Program-made: the position numbers and the translations under genes
The notes under the pieces: generated by a model
Database searches by the model: none
The model's input: the letters and a program-made list of their open reading frames with translations, nothing else
Told to the model about the DNA's origin: nothing
In this document: one piece after another, positions 12,014 through 24,262 of the stretch
Numbering within the stretch: position 1 is the stretch's first letter
Layout: every line of letters starts with the position of its first letter
NCBI GenBank assembly: GCA_039654915.1
Contig: CM077593.1
Span: 113,075,413-113,139,412 of the forward strand
Source of the DNA: Aquilaria yunnanensis
Lineage: Eukaryota; Streptophyta; Magnoliopsida; Malvales; Thymelaeaceae
Direction of reading: 5' to 3'
Length of the DNA: 64,000 nucleotides

Positions 12014-14023
12014 GGCATAAAACCATAATTGGCCCCCAAACTTTGTTCACTCGAATACTTAACCCCTTCAACTATGACTCGGGGTAACTCGGCCTTTAAA
12101 CTTTGTTAATTGGGACACATAACCCCTCTTTGCTTATCACATGCCTTCACGTGTCGTGATGGAGTCACGGAAATGTTTTGTTTGGTTTCATGGGTACTTG
12201 AATGACAATAATACTAAAAGGAGAGGACGAGCTTGGTGTTGGCCATAATAAGGCTTTGTTGAGGATGAGTTGCCAGACGGCGAAGCCCATCTTCCTGCCT
12301 ACTTCTCGTCAGTCTCGTGCCAGGAAAAATCAGCAATGGAAAACAAAAGTCATTGGCAGGGGAACATTAAAGTCATCAGCTTTGGCAGTAAGACAAACTT
12401 GTCGAGATTCCATGGATTTTCATTACTATGTTCTGGTGTTTTTCTGCTATGGTCTAGGAGTTAAGAGATCAAATTATGTTTTGTGACCTATAATCCTGTT
12501 TTAACATCATCAACAAGTGTCTATTGGTATTTGAGTTGTGCTTGTGATGTTTAGAAGCGCCTAAAATGACTAGCACAAAATACCCTTTACAAACCTGAAC
12601 CTTGGAGTTTATTTTACTGCAAAATTTGTTTATGATTAGGAGAAGATTGACCTGGATTTGACTCTTAGCTATAGAACTTAGTTGGGGCTAAAACTTTGTA
12701 AGCATATTCTAGATTACATTTGAGAAGTATTAGAACTACTTGTGCAACAAAAGAACAGATATAATAAAATGGAACATTTTGTATGTTGCAGATCTTTTAC
12801 TGGTTTTTGGGGTTTAAACGAGTCAATTTCAAATATTTTTACTTGCTGAGTTTCACTTTCAAACCCAAAACTTCAGTTTTGTTTGCTGCTGAATTTTTCT
12901 AATATATTCGGCTGTGTATGTGCTAGTGAGTTTTATGTAGTGCAAGTGTGCATGAGAACCTAAAACAATTGTGTGCATTGTGTTTGAAAAGCCTATTTCA
13001 TGGAAGGGCTGTAATAGAAAAATGCATCCATGCTGATTGATATAGACATTAGCTCTAAATCTGACTTAATCCACAAAATAGAGATTCTACCTTAATCCAT
13101 AAAACAAAGATTCTACCCAACATAATTGACTCAGACAATTCTAGAAGTTCACACCACATATGCCTTAATTTCATTTGTACTCTTCTGAAGTACAACAACA
13201 TCATCTACAATGTGAGGCACTAGTCATTCTGCAGTCCTTTTTCTTGCTGCTAAAGCTTCTGTCATTTGCATCTGTGTGGTTAAAGCAAAACAATACCCAC
13301 GGAGCATCCATCAAAACCTTACTCTACTCAAATCTTACAAAGGCAAATAATAATCCCTGGAATAGAAATACAACTAAAAGGGACTGAGTGCCGTTGACAA
13401 GAAACTACAAGAATCCATGGAAAAGAGAAAAAATGGATTCCACATGTTTAGAGGAATCACACCAATTCCATGAACTAAACCAAAATCAACATCAATTTCA
13501 AATCAGACTTACTTTATCTGCATAATGACGACAACGGTAAAATCTTCTACCAATGTTAACTCCGTTCTTTGTTGTCTAGATTTTGGCTCATAGCTTACAT
13601 TGACAAATTGGTGTTTCTCCATTGTAATGGCATGCACTTGCAACAAACATGAAAGATGACAAACTCTTACTCATTGAACTTTGTGAGGGCGGCCATTTTA
13701 GGCAAGGAAATTGGAAAGGAGATTGAGGGGTTTCGACAAGGGAACAGGGAATGAAGTTCAGGAGCTTCAAACTCGACCTCCAAGCTATATGTGACAAATG
13801 CCAGGTTCAACCTCTCTTCTCAATATTATTTTAATTTAAGTCCCTATGAAACCAAAACAAACAGTTCTATGACAAAATTCTATCACGTGATTGCACGTGA
13901 TCTATGGAGGGGGGTTATGTGTCCCAATTAACAAAGTTTGAGGGTTGAGTTACCTTAAGTTATAGTTTATGGGGTTAAGTGTCCGAGTGAACAAAGTTTG
14001 GGGGCCAATTATGGATTTACACC
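12014..14023. mobile_element. 2-kb MULE with long TIRs and perfect 9-bp TSD
   Basis: Terminal inverted repeats of roughly 150 bp bound this element. The left arm has CCATAATTGGCCCCCAAACT then TTGTTCACTCG, and the right arm is its close inverse. The flanks are a perfect 9-bp duplication, TTGATCCTA (12005-12013 and 14024-14032), the signature of Mutator-like insertion. At 2010 bp it has no transposase, so it is non-autonomous. The interior is less AT-rich than the flanks. Bases 12253-12464 (+) hold an open frame including ELPDGEAHLPAYFSSVSCQE and IKVISFGSKTNLSRF that reads like real protein but matches no family I know. A captured host exon (Pack-MULE) is possible. Confidence 0.88.
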
Positions 14024-14032
14024 TTGATCCTA

Positions 14033-15160
14033 TACACATATGTCCTAGGATTTAAAAGTCCAAATAAATTTGAATGGAAAAATGAACTATAGATTTACAT
14101 ATCCCAAAGTTTTGCAAAGTTTAAGTGGTGACAATTGATTCCATACCCTTGGGATAGGCCACTTATGGTAGCGCAGATCAACATAAATTGATTTAAGTGG
14201 AAGAGACTCGATATATTTTAAGTAAGAGATCTTATATTTATTATATTTTTATCCCCTTATGCACAGTTTCCTTTTTATCCATAGTAGGTGCAGTTAACCA
14301 TATATTCACTAAAAGGGTGTTATGTGTGATTAGATATATGTGCATAATATACTACTACCTTTTCTTTACTTACAAAAAGATATTTTGAAGTAGATAGGCC
14401 TACTTTTCAGATCAACAAACAAAAAAAAAAATTGATAAAGAAAAATGCTAAACCGATAAAAACAAAAGCACAAAAATGATTATATACATAAAGATGCTGT
14501 GATAAAATATTGATGAAGAAAATAAATTGTGTATCCGACTTACTTAAAATTTAAACCGTTAAATAACTACCCCACACGTAAGTTTGTAGGGTTGGCTTTT
14601 GTTGAATATGTATGTTTTGTTAATCATAGCGATACTGATTAACAGGAGTAACAAATTTGCTTAAGATTTATTAGATACACTTATAATGACTTGGTTCAAA
14701 ACAATCTGGTTCCAATTCATGCAAGAAGAATAATTATATATATATATATATATAATATAATTGGGAAAAATTCAAAGCTTTGTTGCGAAAGAAGGAAGAG
14801 AGGAGAATCGATGAGAAGATACTGATGAAAGCAAAATGATAATAGCGTGGAAGGGACAGAGCAATTGCAGAGTAAATCCCGGGGTCTCAGATACTTTCTT
14901 TGCTCCCGGCGAGTTTTTGGTTTCGTCTCTCCGAAATCTTTTGTGAGCTCAAAACAGGGGACGACTTTCCTTTGTGCCACTTGTTCCTTGACGCAAACGT
15001 AGCCGCTTCCTTGCAACTCCACATCCTTTGAGATTTCATTTCCTTATGTCTCGCCTTTTTGAATGAATTTTTGTTACTCTTTTTAGATTTCCTGATCTTG
15101 GAATTTCAGATCCTCTGCTTCTTTTTCTTTCTTGTTATTTAAACGTTCTCTAGCCGGCTC
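14033..15160. other. Upstream region of the SPEAR-type gene
   Basis: The left half is AT-rich and ends in an (AT)n microsatellite (14735-14754). From about 14760 to 15160 composition rises and pyrimidine-rich tracts appear, as expected for a promoter and a leader of up to a few hundred bases. I see no coding frame on the plus strand. The minus-strand frame at 14717-15022 is judged chance. Confidence 0.4.
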
Positions 15161-17074
15161 ATGATCACATCACAAACAAGTATGTGCAGCAGCGCGGGCA
15201 GCGGCGCCGGTGGATATGTCGGCGGTGGTTTTTGTGGTGGTGGGGGTGGTGATGAGTGCGGTCTGAACAGGTCCAAGAAGCAGCGGGTTCCGAAAAGAGG
15301 GCCCGGCGTAGCGGAGCTTGAGAAGATCTTGAGGGAGCAGGAGACCCATTTTGATGAGGACATGACTAGTGGAGGGTTCTCCTCTTCATGCCTAATTCCG
15401 TCGCATTCCGGTGGTACATTAATCCAGCCTCTGCCTGAGCCTTCTTTCACGTCTCCGGGCTCCATTTCTTTGCCTCCAAAAGATGTTTTGCTTCTTCCAG
15501 ATCATGCCCATTTCGCACAGTTCCTTCCTCCACTCAATGGAAATAGAAATGGACACGGGCATGGGGATGGCACTGGCAGTGTCAATGGCAATGGTAATGG
15601 AAATGGAGGTTCCAAAGGCATATACATTGGTGGATCAGGCTTGGTTTTGCCGGAGAAGGCCTTAATGCCGATGCTCCCGGGGATCGAAATAGAGGGCCCA
15701 AAAGTGGGGGCAGGGCTTCCATTTACTGCACAATTGAGAAATGGATCAGATCAAGCTCAAATGTTCCCACCCATTGTACCGGAGAAGTATAGCCAATTCA
15801 AGCCCCCTCAACCTCAAATGGTGAAGAAGTTTTCGGTTTTCAGGTTGCTTGTAGTAATGTTCCTTTTGTGTGTCGCCTAACTAATATGCATTCTGATCTG
15901 TTTCAGATGAATTACTTCCATCAGCCCGCGCTTTCATTTGCATCAGTGCCACCAATATCTGCAGGACCATATCATCATGTAGAGCCTCCTTCAACTCCAG
16001 GACCTCATCAAAACTCTACCTCTGCGTGGCCTGTGGAAGACAAGGTGTGGAGACTATGCCTATCTTGCTCGAATCACGCATCCTCTATGATTGCCCCTAC
16101 AGATAAGATCAAATTAAATTCCAAAATCCAATTAAATACTTAAAGTTAATGAAGTTGTTCAGCGTAATACTAAGAGCTGGATGACATTATAGGCACCTAG
16201 ACAAAAGCAGAAAAAAATTTCATACTAAGACTGACTTTATGAGAGGATCGCTTGTTTCCCAAGTTATCCTTGTAATTACACCTCAGCATTGGTAATTATA
16301 AAAATTGTCTAATTATCAATGCTGTTGTTCCGAAAGCCTGCACGAGCTTGACTTATCTGATTCTGTGTTGTGAATAGATGGCTTCTATGAAGAGACAACG
16401 CACTTTTTATGAAGAGAATCCACCTGCCTGTCCTCTTGCAATCCCAAACCACCTGCTATGTCCCAGCATACAAACGTTGGATACTTCTTTTTCCAAGAAT
16501 CATGCCATCTTCAATCCAAGAAAATCGTTCAGGTTGGCCGGTATCACCCAGCTTGTGTGTATAAATACGTGCGAAACTTCAGATTTTGAGTTGCATAAAA
16601 CAATTTTGATGGCTTCTTGTATTGCATCTTCAGAGGCACAGCATCAATAAATCATTTGGAGCTGACGACCACTAGGCTTGTCAGCGACCTTTCTGGCAAT
16701 AACTTCATCTTTGCCTCTGCAGCAGCTCCTTTGCCATCTTCTCAAATTTGCCAGAAAGAACTCTCCATGTTTAAATCATTCCCTTTCCAGGTACAATACC
16801 TTTTACAAGGATTACACCTTTTCTTAGTGACCAAGGTATTTGTTTTACATGATGCTCATAGTGGAAAAATACTTTGATTTTACCCCTTCTGGAACTGCAG
16901 GAGGCCTGTGAAGTTTCACAGCGACAATCAGAACCTGATGCACCCAAATACCAGAAGCCTTTGTGTTCCTTCGTATTCGATGAACAACAAATATGTGCAT
17001 CACAAACAAGCCTTAGCTCGAACAATGAGAAATTTGAACCAAGAGATGGGATTGATCTTAATCTAAAGCTCTAG
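15161..17074 (+). CDS. SPEAR/TIE-type transcriptional repressor adaptor (SPL motif plus C-terminal EAR)
   Basis: Five exons (15161-15820, 15907-16044, 16378-16532, 16634-16790, 16901-17074) join in frame to 427 residues. Residues about 38-61 are the SPOROCYTELESS-like motif: a basic KKQRVPKRGPG followed by the amphipathic VAELEKILREQE. The last residues, IDLNLKL, form an LxLxL EAR motif. Between them is low-complexity sequence: glycine-rich at 18-30, GNGNGNG repeats near 130-147, then the family-typical PEKYSQFKPPQPQ. SPEAR/TIE proteins bridge TCP transcription factors to TOPLESS corepressors through the EAR motif and act in the nucleus on leaf and organ development. The first donor (ATG|GTGAAG) is weak but is the only one that keeps frame. 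A second in-frame ATG at 15182 could be the true start. It converges on the NCL gene. Which SPEAR paralogue it is cannot be settled. Confidence 0.88.
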
Positions 17075-17454
17075 TAGCCGATGAACAAGCAGAAATGCAG
17101 CTTTAGTGACAGATGATGACTGTTTTGTTTCATCGAAGTTAGCCTGTATCTTAAGCTTCGGTCCTTCAGATCAATCACTTTGAATCCCTCTTCAATTTTG
17201 ATCCATCAAAATGTTCCATCAACTCGATGAAGGCAGCAGTAAGAGAGAGCATATGTAAGTGTGAATTGTCTAATTGGCATGTAGCCTCACAAATTCTTCG
17301 ATGTGAAAGCTAGATGTTCTTGATGTTGAGAAAATCAATAGAAATCAAATTCAAAGTTCAGAACATATCATTATTCATAACCTTTCCATCCAAGAGGACC
17401 TGAAAAATCTGTACCTTAGCTATTGACTCAACAGTATTATGATAACTGCTCCAT
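17075..17454. other. Shared 3' flank of convergent SPEAR and NCL genes
   Basis: These 380 bases must hold both 3' untranslated regions and polyadenylation signals. AATAGAAATC-type A-rich sequence lies near 17336-17352. No ORF is apparent. Confidence 0.4.
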
Positions 17455-20400
17455 CTAAGTCCACCCTAGAACATTGGTGAGAACATACATGATCACCAGC
17501 GATATTGGGTATAAAATGTAAACAGGAATACAAGTCCAAACTGGTATAGTTGTGGTCACACTGGCATAGATTCCCATTGCCGTGCAGATGATTAGAACAG
17601 CCATAGCCTCTGCAGAGACATCCATTGTTATATTCTTTATATAAACCATCAGCAGGAAGGATGATACTCCTAATACACTGTTTAGGAAGATTTCGCTATA
17701 AATCTGCAGAAAATAAAGCATCAATTCACCCATTAGAGTAATCAATTAGTGTTGGCTACAAAGGTGAGCCAGTCTTGGTAGAGTAGAAACCTCGGAAAAT
17801 GTTAAAGATGAACTCTTGCTCGTTCTCTGGCTGGCAGAAGTGATTGCCTTCAATGCTTGTCTGAATCTCAAAGCCACAGGTATGATCACATAGGAGATAT
17901 AAAATGAAGGTATATTTATAGCAACCGAGAAATCTTTGAGGGTACTAGTAATAGGCTTAGCCAGCACCGCTGCAATTGCAGTTCCTAGAACAATTAGATA
18001 ACTGAACTTGATGTAATTCCACCAAGTCTTGTGAGCGTTCTTCTGATTAACCTTTTTCTTGGGCAACAAGCTTTCATATTCTTCACCTGTTCTCTACATT
18101 CCCAACAAAATATTTATGTCACTACACCTGTATCATGGTTAAGATTTGCGAGCATTAGCTGTCATGAGCTTCTTAATACCTTTGTCTGGCGATTGAAAAG
18201 TATCCAGTCTTCGCGATCACTCGTATCATCATTAACCTTGTTAAGCCAGTTTGACATTCCTCTGATGAAATCTGATTCACTTATAGTACCATTGCCAGAT
18301 ATGTTAAATTCCTTCATCACTTCTGCTACGAAATGATCTCCCTCCAGGCCAAACTCACCCATTTGTGTTCCAAATATCAAAGTTCTCAGCGCATCAGCTG
18401 ATATACCAGCATTGTGGTTATTTGAGTCAATGTTACTAAATAGCCTGCAAGCATACTAGATACGGACTAGTACCTAACACAAAGAAACCAAAACTGTTAT
18501 CTAAAGTTGATGAACATTTTAGGCAAAAGATTTTTTACTTTCTTATTTCCATTTCATCCGGTAGCCCCTCAGCTGTAAGTAGTCTCCACAGCACGTTCTC
18601 TCGCAGATACATGAACATCAAATACTCAAGTCTTCTGCTTTGGATCCATGGTACAAATATCTGCAACATTTCTTGTCATTCTGCTGAAGAATGTCACATC
18701 CATAGATCAATGTGGAGGGCAAACAAATTAAGCAGACCAATCTTACCTGATAGATGCAATAACCAAAGAGAAGAGCCAGAGAAACTATAAGAACAACCAA
18801 CACTACCACTCGTTTCCCACTCGACGAATCAACGAATTTAGCAGTTAATAGAATGAGAAATGGAACCATGGTTCCAAGAAGCATGATTCTGGCCGTGTAC
18901 TTGGTCTGAGCATCGGCTGTAACACCATAGCCTGCTTACAACAAGTAATGAACTTGTTAAACACATGGAAACCCGGTTAAGACATTAGTGATTATTTAGC
19001 AAGTTGAGCCACCTGTCCAGCTTAAAGGTTTCTTCTTGTACAAGGAATCTCGTGAAAGATCATAGCTTCCAAAAGCAACAACAGAGGCCCAGATAAGTGT
19101 AACGTGTAGAATTGTCGACCCTGCAACTATCCCCATTCCCATTATTGCACTGGATTCTACACTCTTTTCACTAGACGTGATTACCGCAACTGAAATTAAT
19201 CAAGCATTAGACCTTTGTACAGGATTAGAAATGTTCACAATGTTAGAAATAGATTAGTTTTGCATGGAGAAGTGTTTGAAATGTAAATTTAATTAGTGAT
19301 TCATTCACTAATGCACAGCCATAATAATCAAGTTCACTTGAAATGGGAAATAAATTTATTGTAATAATAGAATAATAAGAAAGCACTAGAGTATTTGCTC
19401 AAAAAGTATGCCGATTCCTTATGTTATAAAATTCTGTTTTGAAGCCAATTTTTATATATGTGCAAGTTGAGAAATTATAGTAAGATTGCAAAGGAACATG
19501 GATAGAATCGATTTGCTGGCTTATGGCCATGTCATGCCTTGTTGTTGCTTAAGTTATACCCAATCTTTATTAATACATGTAGCGTGTAACCTACTGAAAA
19601 ATTCAACTATTACTAAAGATATGCGTTAGTAATTGGGCACATGTGGGATAAAAGTATAAAAAGTAAACATTTTTACATGTGGCAATGGATTTTTTTTTTA
19701 ATATATTAGCTTCAATTTTCCGATTTAAGGTGAATCCTAATCCATATGTCTCGCTCTTTTAGATATGTTGTTTACAAATATAGATCCGAAAGAAGACACG
19801 AGCCTTTATGAATCTTGCAACTTGGTAATTAAGTAGGAGTGAGGTAGCGTGGAGGAATTTTCTCGTGAATAGAATAGCTGTCATAAGGATCTTAGACAAC
19901 AAATAATATATATACATTCTAAGCTTACAAAATTCACATTGTTTTTTTTTTTTTGGTCTAATCCATTTACACCCCCAAACTATGTTAATTCTGCCAACTT
20001 CATCCCTAAACTATGATTCACATTAACTCAGTTTTAAGACTATGAAGATGTGACACGTTACCCTTGACTCACTAACTTAGTAAACTTTTTCTGTCAAAGG
20101 GGCAAACTGTCCCATTTTTCATAGTTTGAGAGGTGAGTTGATCCAGGTCATAGTTTAGGGCCAAAATGTCTGCATTAACAAAGTTCCGGAGCCAAAATGA
20201 ATTTAGGCCTATTTATTTTAATTTCATACTGCCCTTTTGGCCATCAATGTATGACAAATCATTATGGAATTTCGGATCTTGCTGTGATTCTCATATTTTG
20301 TCTAGAATCTAAATACTTAACCTATACTCTACCTATTATCGATGGTGGGTAGGATCGTGTATATTTTTTTGACATACATATTCATTTATTACGCATAACT

Positions 20401-22306
20401 CCATCAATTAAAAAACAATAAAAAACTAATATACAAAATGAAGAGAAAATTTGTTAGGAAAAAATTTTCATTATTAATTATTACTCATCATGTGGAGCAG
20501 AATAACAAATAGAATCACACAAGCATATAAATTTATCGTGATTCAACTCTTAATGAACCTACATTAACAAATAATAGAAATTCAATCAGAGAAAAATATA
20601 AAAATTACAATAAAAATATGCTCTTAGTATTTAGGCTGGTCTATGGATGTCTTACATACTCTAATAATCCTAATATATATCTTGCATTAACATAATTATA
20701 ATATTTGAGAATTACAAAAAGATTATAGTCCTACTCATTCTTTTTTCTGGAGGGAAAATTACAGAAACCCCCTTGTATTATGACCTAGCCTACATTTTAC
20801 CTCCTTTATTTTAAAAAATATACATTTTACTCATTGTTTACTTTATAGTGTCTGACTACAACTTTTGAAACCCTAATTTAAACTATCTTGTAATAATATT
20901 TCAGTAATTTTAAAATTTTTAATTTTTTTTACAGTCAATTGACATTTAAAAAATATGAATATGCATTTACAAGTAGGAAAATGCATTTACAGAAAGAAAA
21001 AATTTATAATTTAAAATGTCTATTAACTATGAAAAAAAATATCAGAGAGATTGAAATTATTGAAAAATGACTATTGTACAATTTAAATTAGGATTTCAGA
21101 ATTTGTTATCGAACAATATAAAAGAAACAAGGGCAAAGTATAAGTTTTAAAAAATAGATAAAGCAACGTGTATGTTAAGGCAATGTGTAGGTTAAGACAA
21201 ACATGAGAGGAGTAATTATATGCTTCCCTTTTTTAAACCTCCCTTCATTTTGAAAATTCTCACATCTTGCCTCTTCATCACATAACTTTTTACTCATATT
21301 CAAAACTCTACTACAATATATTTTTTATAGGCTACACATAAAATCTAAACAAATAGGAAAACTAAACCTAGACAATATTTAACTAGAAAACAAAATCACA
21401 AGCTAATTATGACTCCTAAGCTTGCTCTTCAAGAAATATAATTCTCCACAAAAAATGCAAAAGTCTTCATCTCCAACTTTAAAGTATTCTAGAACTCCAA
21501 AAACTCAAATTCAATTCAGAAAAGGGTTGACTACAGCTCAAGCCCTTAATCTTCATAATTTAAGCCAAATAGGCCAACAAAAATCATCTGGTATTTCTAT
21601 TGAATGTGAAAATTTTAAATGATGTGTATTCGTGTATGATATGAGTAGGGTAGACAAACAAACTTGTAACTTGCACACATCGAACAAGTATTTTAAAAAT
21701 CAATCCCGTATTTTACCCTCGTGCATTTAATCAGGTAAAACACTTTACCCACATGATCAGGTGTAGCAGATTTCTCCATTAGCAAAAAGTAATAAACAAA
21801 CTAAAAAAGCAACCGTCATTTTCATACCAGAGTCCGAGAATGAGAAAGTGACAATTTGATAAGTATGAATAACAGTTATTTCATAAACAGATCCTGGAGT
21901 ATTAATTAGTATAATAATGAGAAAAGGAGAGCTTACCAACGACCAACATGAGCTGAGGAAAAAATGGAAGAACGTGGAAGAAACAAGCCCCAAATGTGCC
22001 GGTTCCAAACATCTGAAAGAGGAGTTGAGAGCCGGTGGAGATGTACTGGTCGGAGAGGGTGAGTAAGTACTCGTAGACAGCCAGCAGGAAGAGCTGCCCC
22101 CACACCACTGTCGTGCACGGCAGGAAGCCGTATGTTGCCTCGCACGTCACGGTGATTGATACTGGTATTGATGATCCAGCCTCCTCAATCACTGAGGAGT
22201 TGCTCTTGATTTCGTCCTCCCCATTTGGAATTGGACGGCAATCTGCTATAAGGATCACTGATGCTGCCAAAAGAATGGCAAATATTGGGGCTCCTACCTT
22301 CGTCAT
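17455..22306 (-). CDS. NCL: NCL-type sodium/calcium exchanger with EF-hands
   Basis: Seven exons (22306-21937, 19189-19013, 18931-18747, 18660-18539, 18444-18180, 18093-17791, 17703-17455) join in frame to 556 residues. Order: N-terminal hydrophobic segment (residues 7-22); YGFLPCTTVVWGQLFLL membrane helix; alpha-1 region around GTGTFGACFFHVLPFFP; more helices; a central cytosolic EF-hand region; then an alpha-2 half with SLTFSEIYSEIFLNSVLG and DVSAEAMAVLIICTAMGI. The second EF loop (residues about 332-343, NISGNGTISESD) is well formed; the first (from about 291) is irregular. This layout is that of Arabidopsis NCL, which moves Na+ and Ca2+ across membranes and binds Ca2+. Intron 1 is about 2.7 kb and carries two transposon insertions. 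Length is close to family norm. Cation specificity and membrane are not shown by the sequence. Confidence 0.93.
19955..20209. mobile_element. Short foldback element in NCL intron 1
   Basis: GGTCTAATCCATTTACACCC on the left and ...ATTTTGGCTCC/ATTTAGGCC inverted on the right bound 255 bp. The arms extend over about 65 bases through AACTATGTTAATTCTGCC. The arms have the same style as the MULE at 12014-14023. The flanks (T-rich) do not show a clear duplication. Non-coding. Confidence 0.7.
20752..21228. mobile_element. Mutator-type MITE, family B copy 2, in NCL intron 1
   Basis: The left end GGGAAAATTACAGAAACCCC and right end ...GGAGTAATTATATGCTTCCC are an inverted pair. Internal sequence matches the element at 9463-9919 in opposite orientation, with shared ATTTAAATTAGGATTTCAG and CTCTGATA/GAGAGATTGAAATTATT segments. 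Flanking 9-mers TTTTCTGGA and TTTTTTAAA agree at only six positions, so the duplication is decayed or absent. Confidence 0.78.
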
Positions 22307-23899
22307 GGGCAGCTCTTGTGAGTGGAGGAGAGACCAATATCTAGCATTTACAAGGTAGGGCTGATCTGAGACTTGATGTGCTTGTGCTTATTATATTTAT
22401 ACTATGTTCTAAAGAAAAAAGGGTTCTTACTGTTTATCAATAGTAGTTTTATACTGTTGCCTTTTTTTTTTCTGCTTCCAACTTATGGTAAAAATCCTAT
22501 TTTGGTCACTAGATGTTTCAAGTCTGCCATAATGCTCCCCTACTTTTGCTTTTTGTCGCCAGCTAGAGGGTAGACGCAGACCATTTACTGACGGTGACAC
22601 GATTGTCACATCATAAAGATTGGTTAATATTACTAGCCAAAATAAACATTGTAGGGACCCAAAAATATTTTTTCCCTTTTTTTGACACGGCGCCCACCGT
22701 TTCAAATTTGTTTTTCTCTCCTGCAGAATGATCAAATCTCTTCTTTAGTCCCTGGATAAAACATTTTTGCTATAATAGTCCCCAAGTTTCATGATCTATC
22801 ATAATACTTTTTTTTTCCTTTTGCTAATCAAAATTTTTGTATATACTAGAAGTCAAAGGTTTTTAAGAAGAAGGTAAGAGGACTATCTTGATCCCTGGTC
22901 GCAAGTGTGGCAAACTTTCAACTATGTTTTTGTTAATCATATTAAATACCAAAAGTTTTTTTTTTTTTTTGCATGGTTTGATTGAGAGTTTTAATTATAT
23001 AGATTTGATTCAAAGTTTTAATTTGTTGAAACAAATGTACATTTTTCATAATGTATTAGAACTTTACACAGATTTTGATTTAGAGTTTTAATTAGTTAAA
23101 ATAAGTGAATAATTTGTATTATGCATAAGTGCAAAATTCTTAAAATGTTTTATTTTATCACTAATTCGTTAGTGAGCAAAAAATTTGAAAAATCTATGCA
23201 TGTATATTGTGCACCAAAACCTTTCTAAACCCCAGAAACTTTCTTTCCTTTAATGGTTTTATTAAATTGATTAATATAATTGATTTAATTATTTTTCATT
23301 TATTACCTTTAATGCTCTTTTGATACTATATAAACACATTTTCAGTTAACTACTCTATATGCTTATAATTATTTATACTCAGATTTTACTTAATGTTAAG
23401 GTAAGTTTTAATGGTTAAACTGTAAATCTATTAACATAAATTAAGCACAATTTTGTGCTTCAATCATATTATTTTATTATTCATGATTGAGTTTTACAGT
23501 ATGAATTGTTCTCTATGGTTTAATAAAATAATTTGGTCCATAATTGCTAAAATTGAAAGTAAATTTTTCTAAATAAATTTTTCATTGATGTTAAAAATTA
23601 GAATTTAAGTTGATAAAAGAGGAAAATTTTTAGTGAACTATTTTTAATGAAAGAATTATACATTTCAAAATACATATGATTTTATGTTTCTATTTACCTA
23701 ATTTCAATTATTGTTCAAGTTAGTTCGGCTTTAATCAATTTTTTTTTCATATTTTCAATTATTTAATATTTAAATTTTTTGTATTAAATTTATTGTAAAA
23801 AATACCCACTACATTGTGCGGGCCAACATACCTCATATATTCTAAATATATTCTAACAGGGAACCAACCTAGGCACACAACACAACTAATTAAAATTAT
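22307..23899. other. Intergenic, NCL upstream region
   Basis: The first few hundred bases would hold the promoter and leader of NCL. The rest is AT-rich and contains long T runs (22456-22470, 22958-22971). Small open frames here are not convincing. No repeat with two ends could be defined, although 22480-22560 looks like a single arm of a foldback element. Confidence 0.4.
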
Positions 23900-24253
23900 G
23901 GGTAAACTCTACATGTCATCCCTAAACTGTATCCAATATTGCTTATTTATCCCTAAACTATCAAATGTTGCTTAATCATCTCTAAACTATATCAAGTGTT
24001 GCTTAATCGTCCTACCGTCTATCATAGTCATTTAAGGATGAATAAAAAATGATGTAACTACTGAAGTGGCATGGAAAAATAATGTAGCTGTTGATATAGC
24101 ATCACTTTTCCAACCATCTTTAATGTTATGATAGACAACATGATGAAAAAGTAACACTGGATATAGTTCAAGGACAATTAAACAACATTTGATAGTTTTA
24201 GAACAAATAAGCAACATCGGATATAACTTAGGGATGACCGGTGATATTTACCC
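23900..24253. mobile_element. Mutator-type MITE with perfect 9-bp TSD
   Basis: Inverted arms of about 85-130 bp start GGGTAAACTCTACATGTCATCC on the left and the complement of GGATGACCGGTGATATTTACCC on the right. Both run through the CTATCAAATGTTGCTTAAT segment. Perfect 9-bp duplications TAAAATTAT flank it (23891-23899 and 24254-24262). It is 354 bp and non-coding. A different family from the GGGAAA copies, though it shares the GGG terminus. Confidence 0.87.
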
Positions 24254-24262
24254 TAAAATTAT

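Noticed and set aside
14717..15022. 101-codon minus-strand frame upstream of the SPEAR-type gene
   Set aside because: Covers the leader/promoter of a plus-strand gene, ends in an (AT)n-coded run of Tyr/Ile, and matches nothing.
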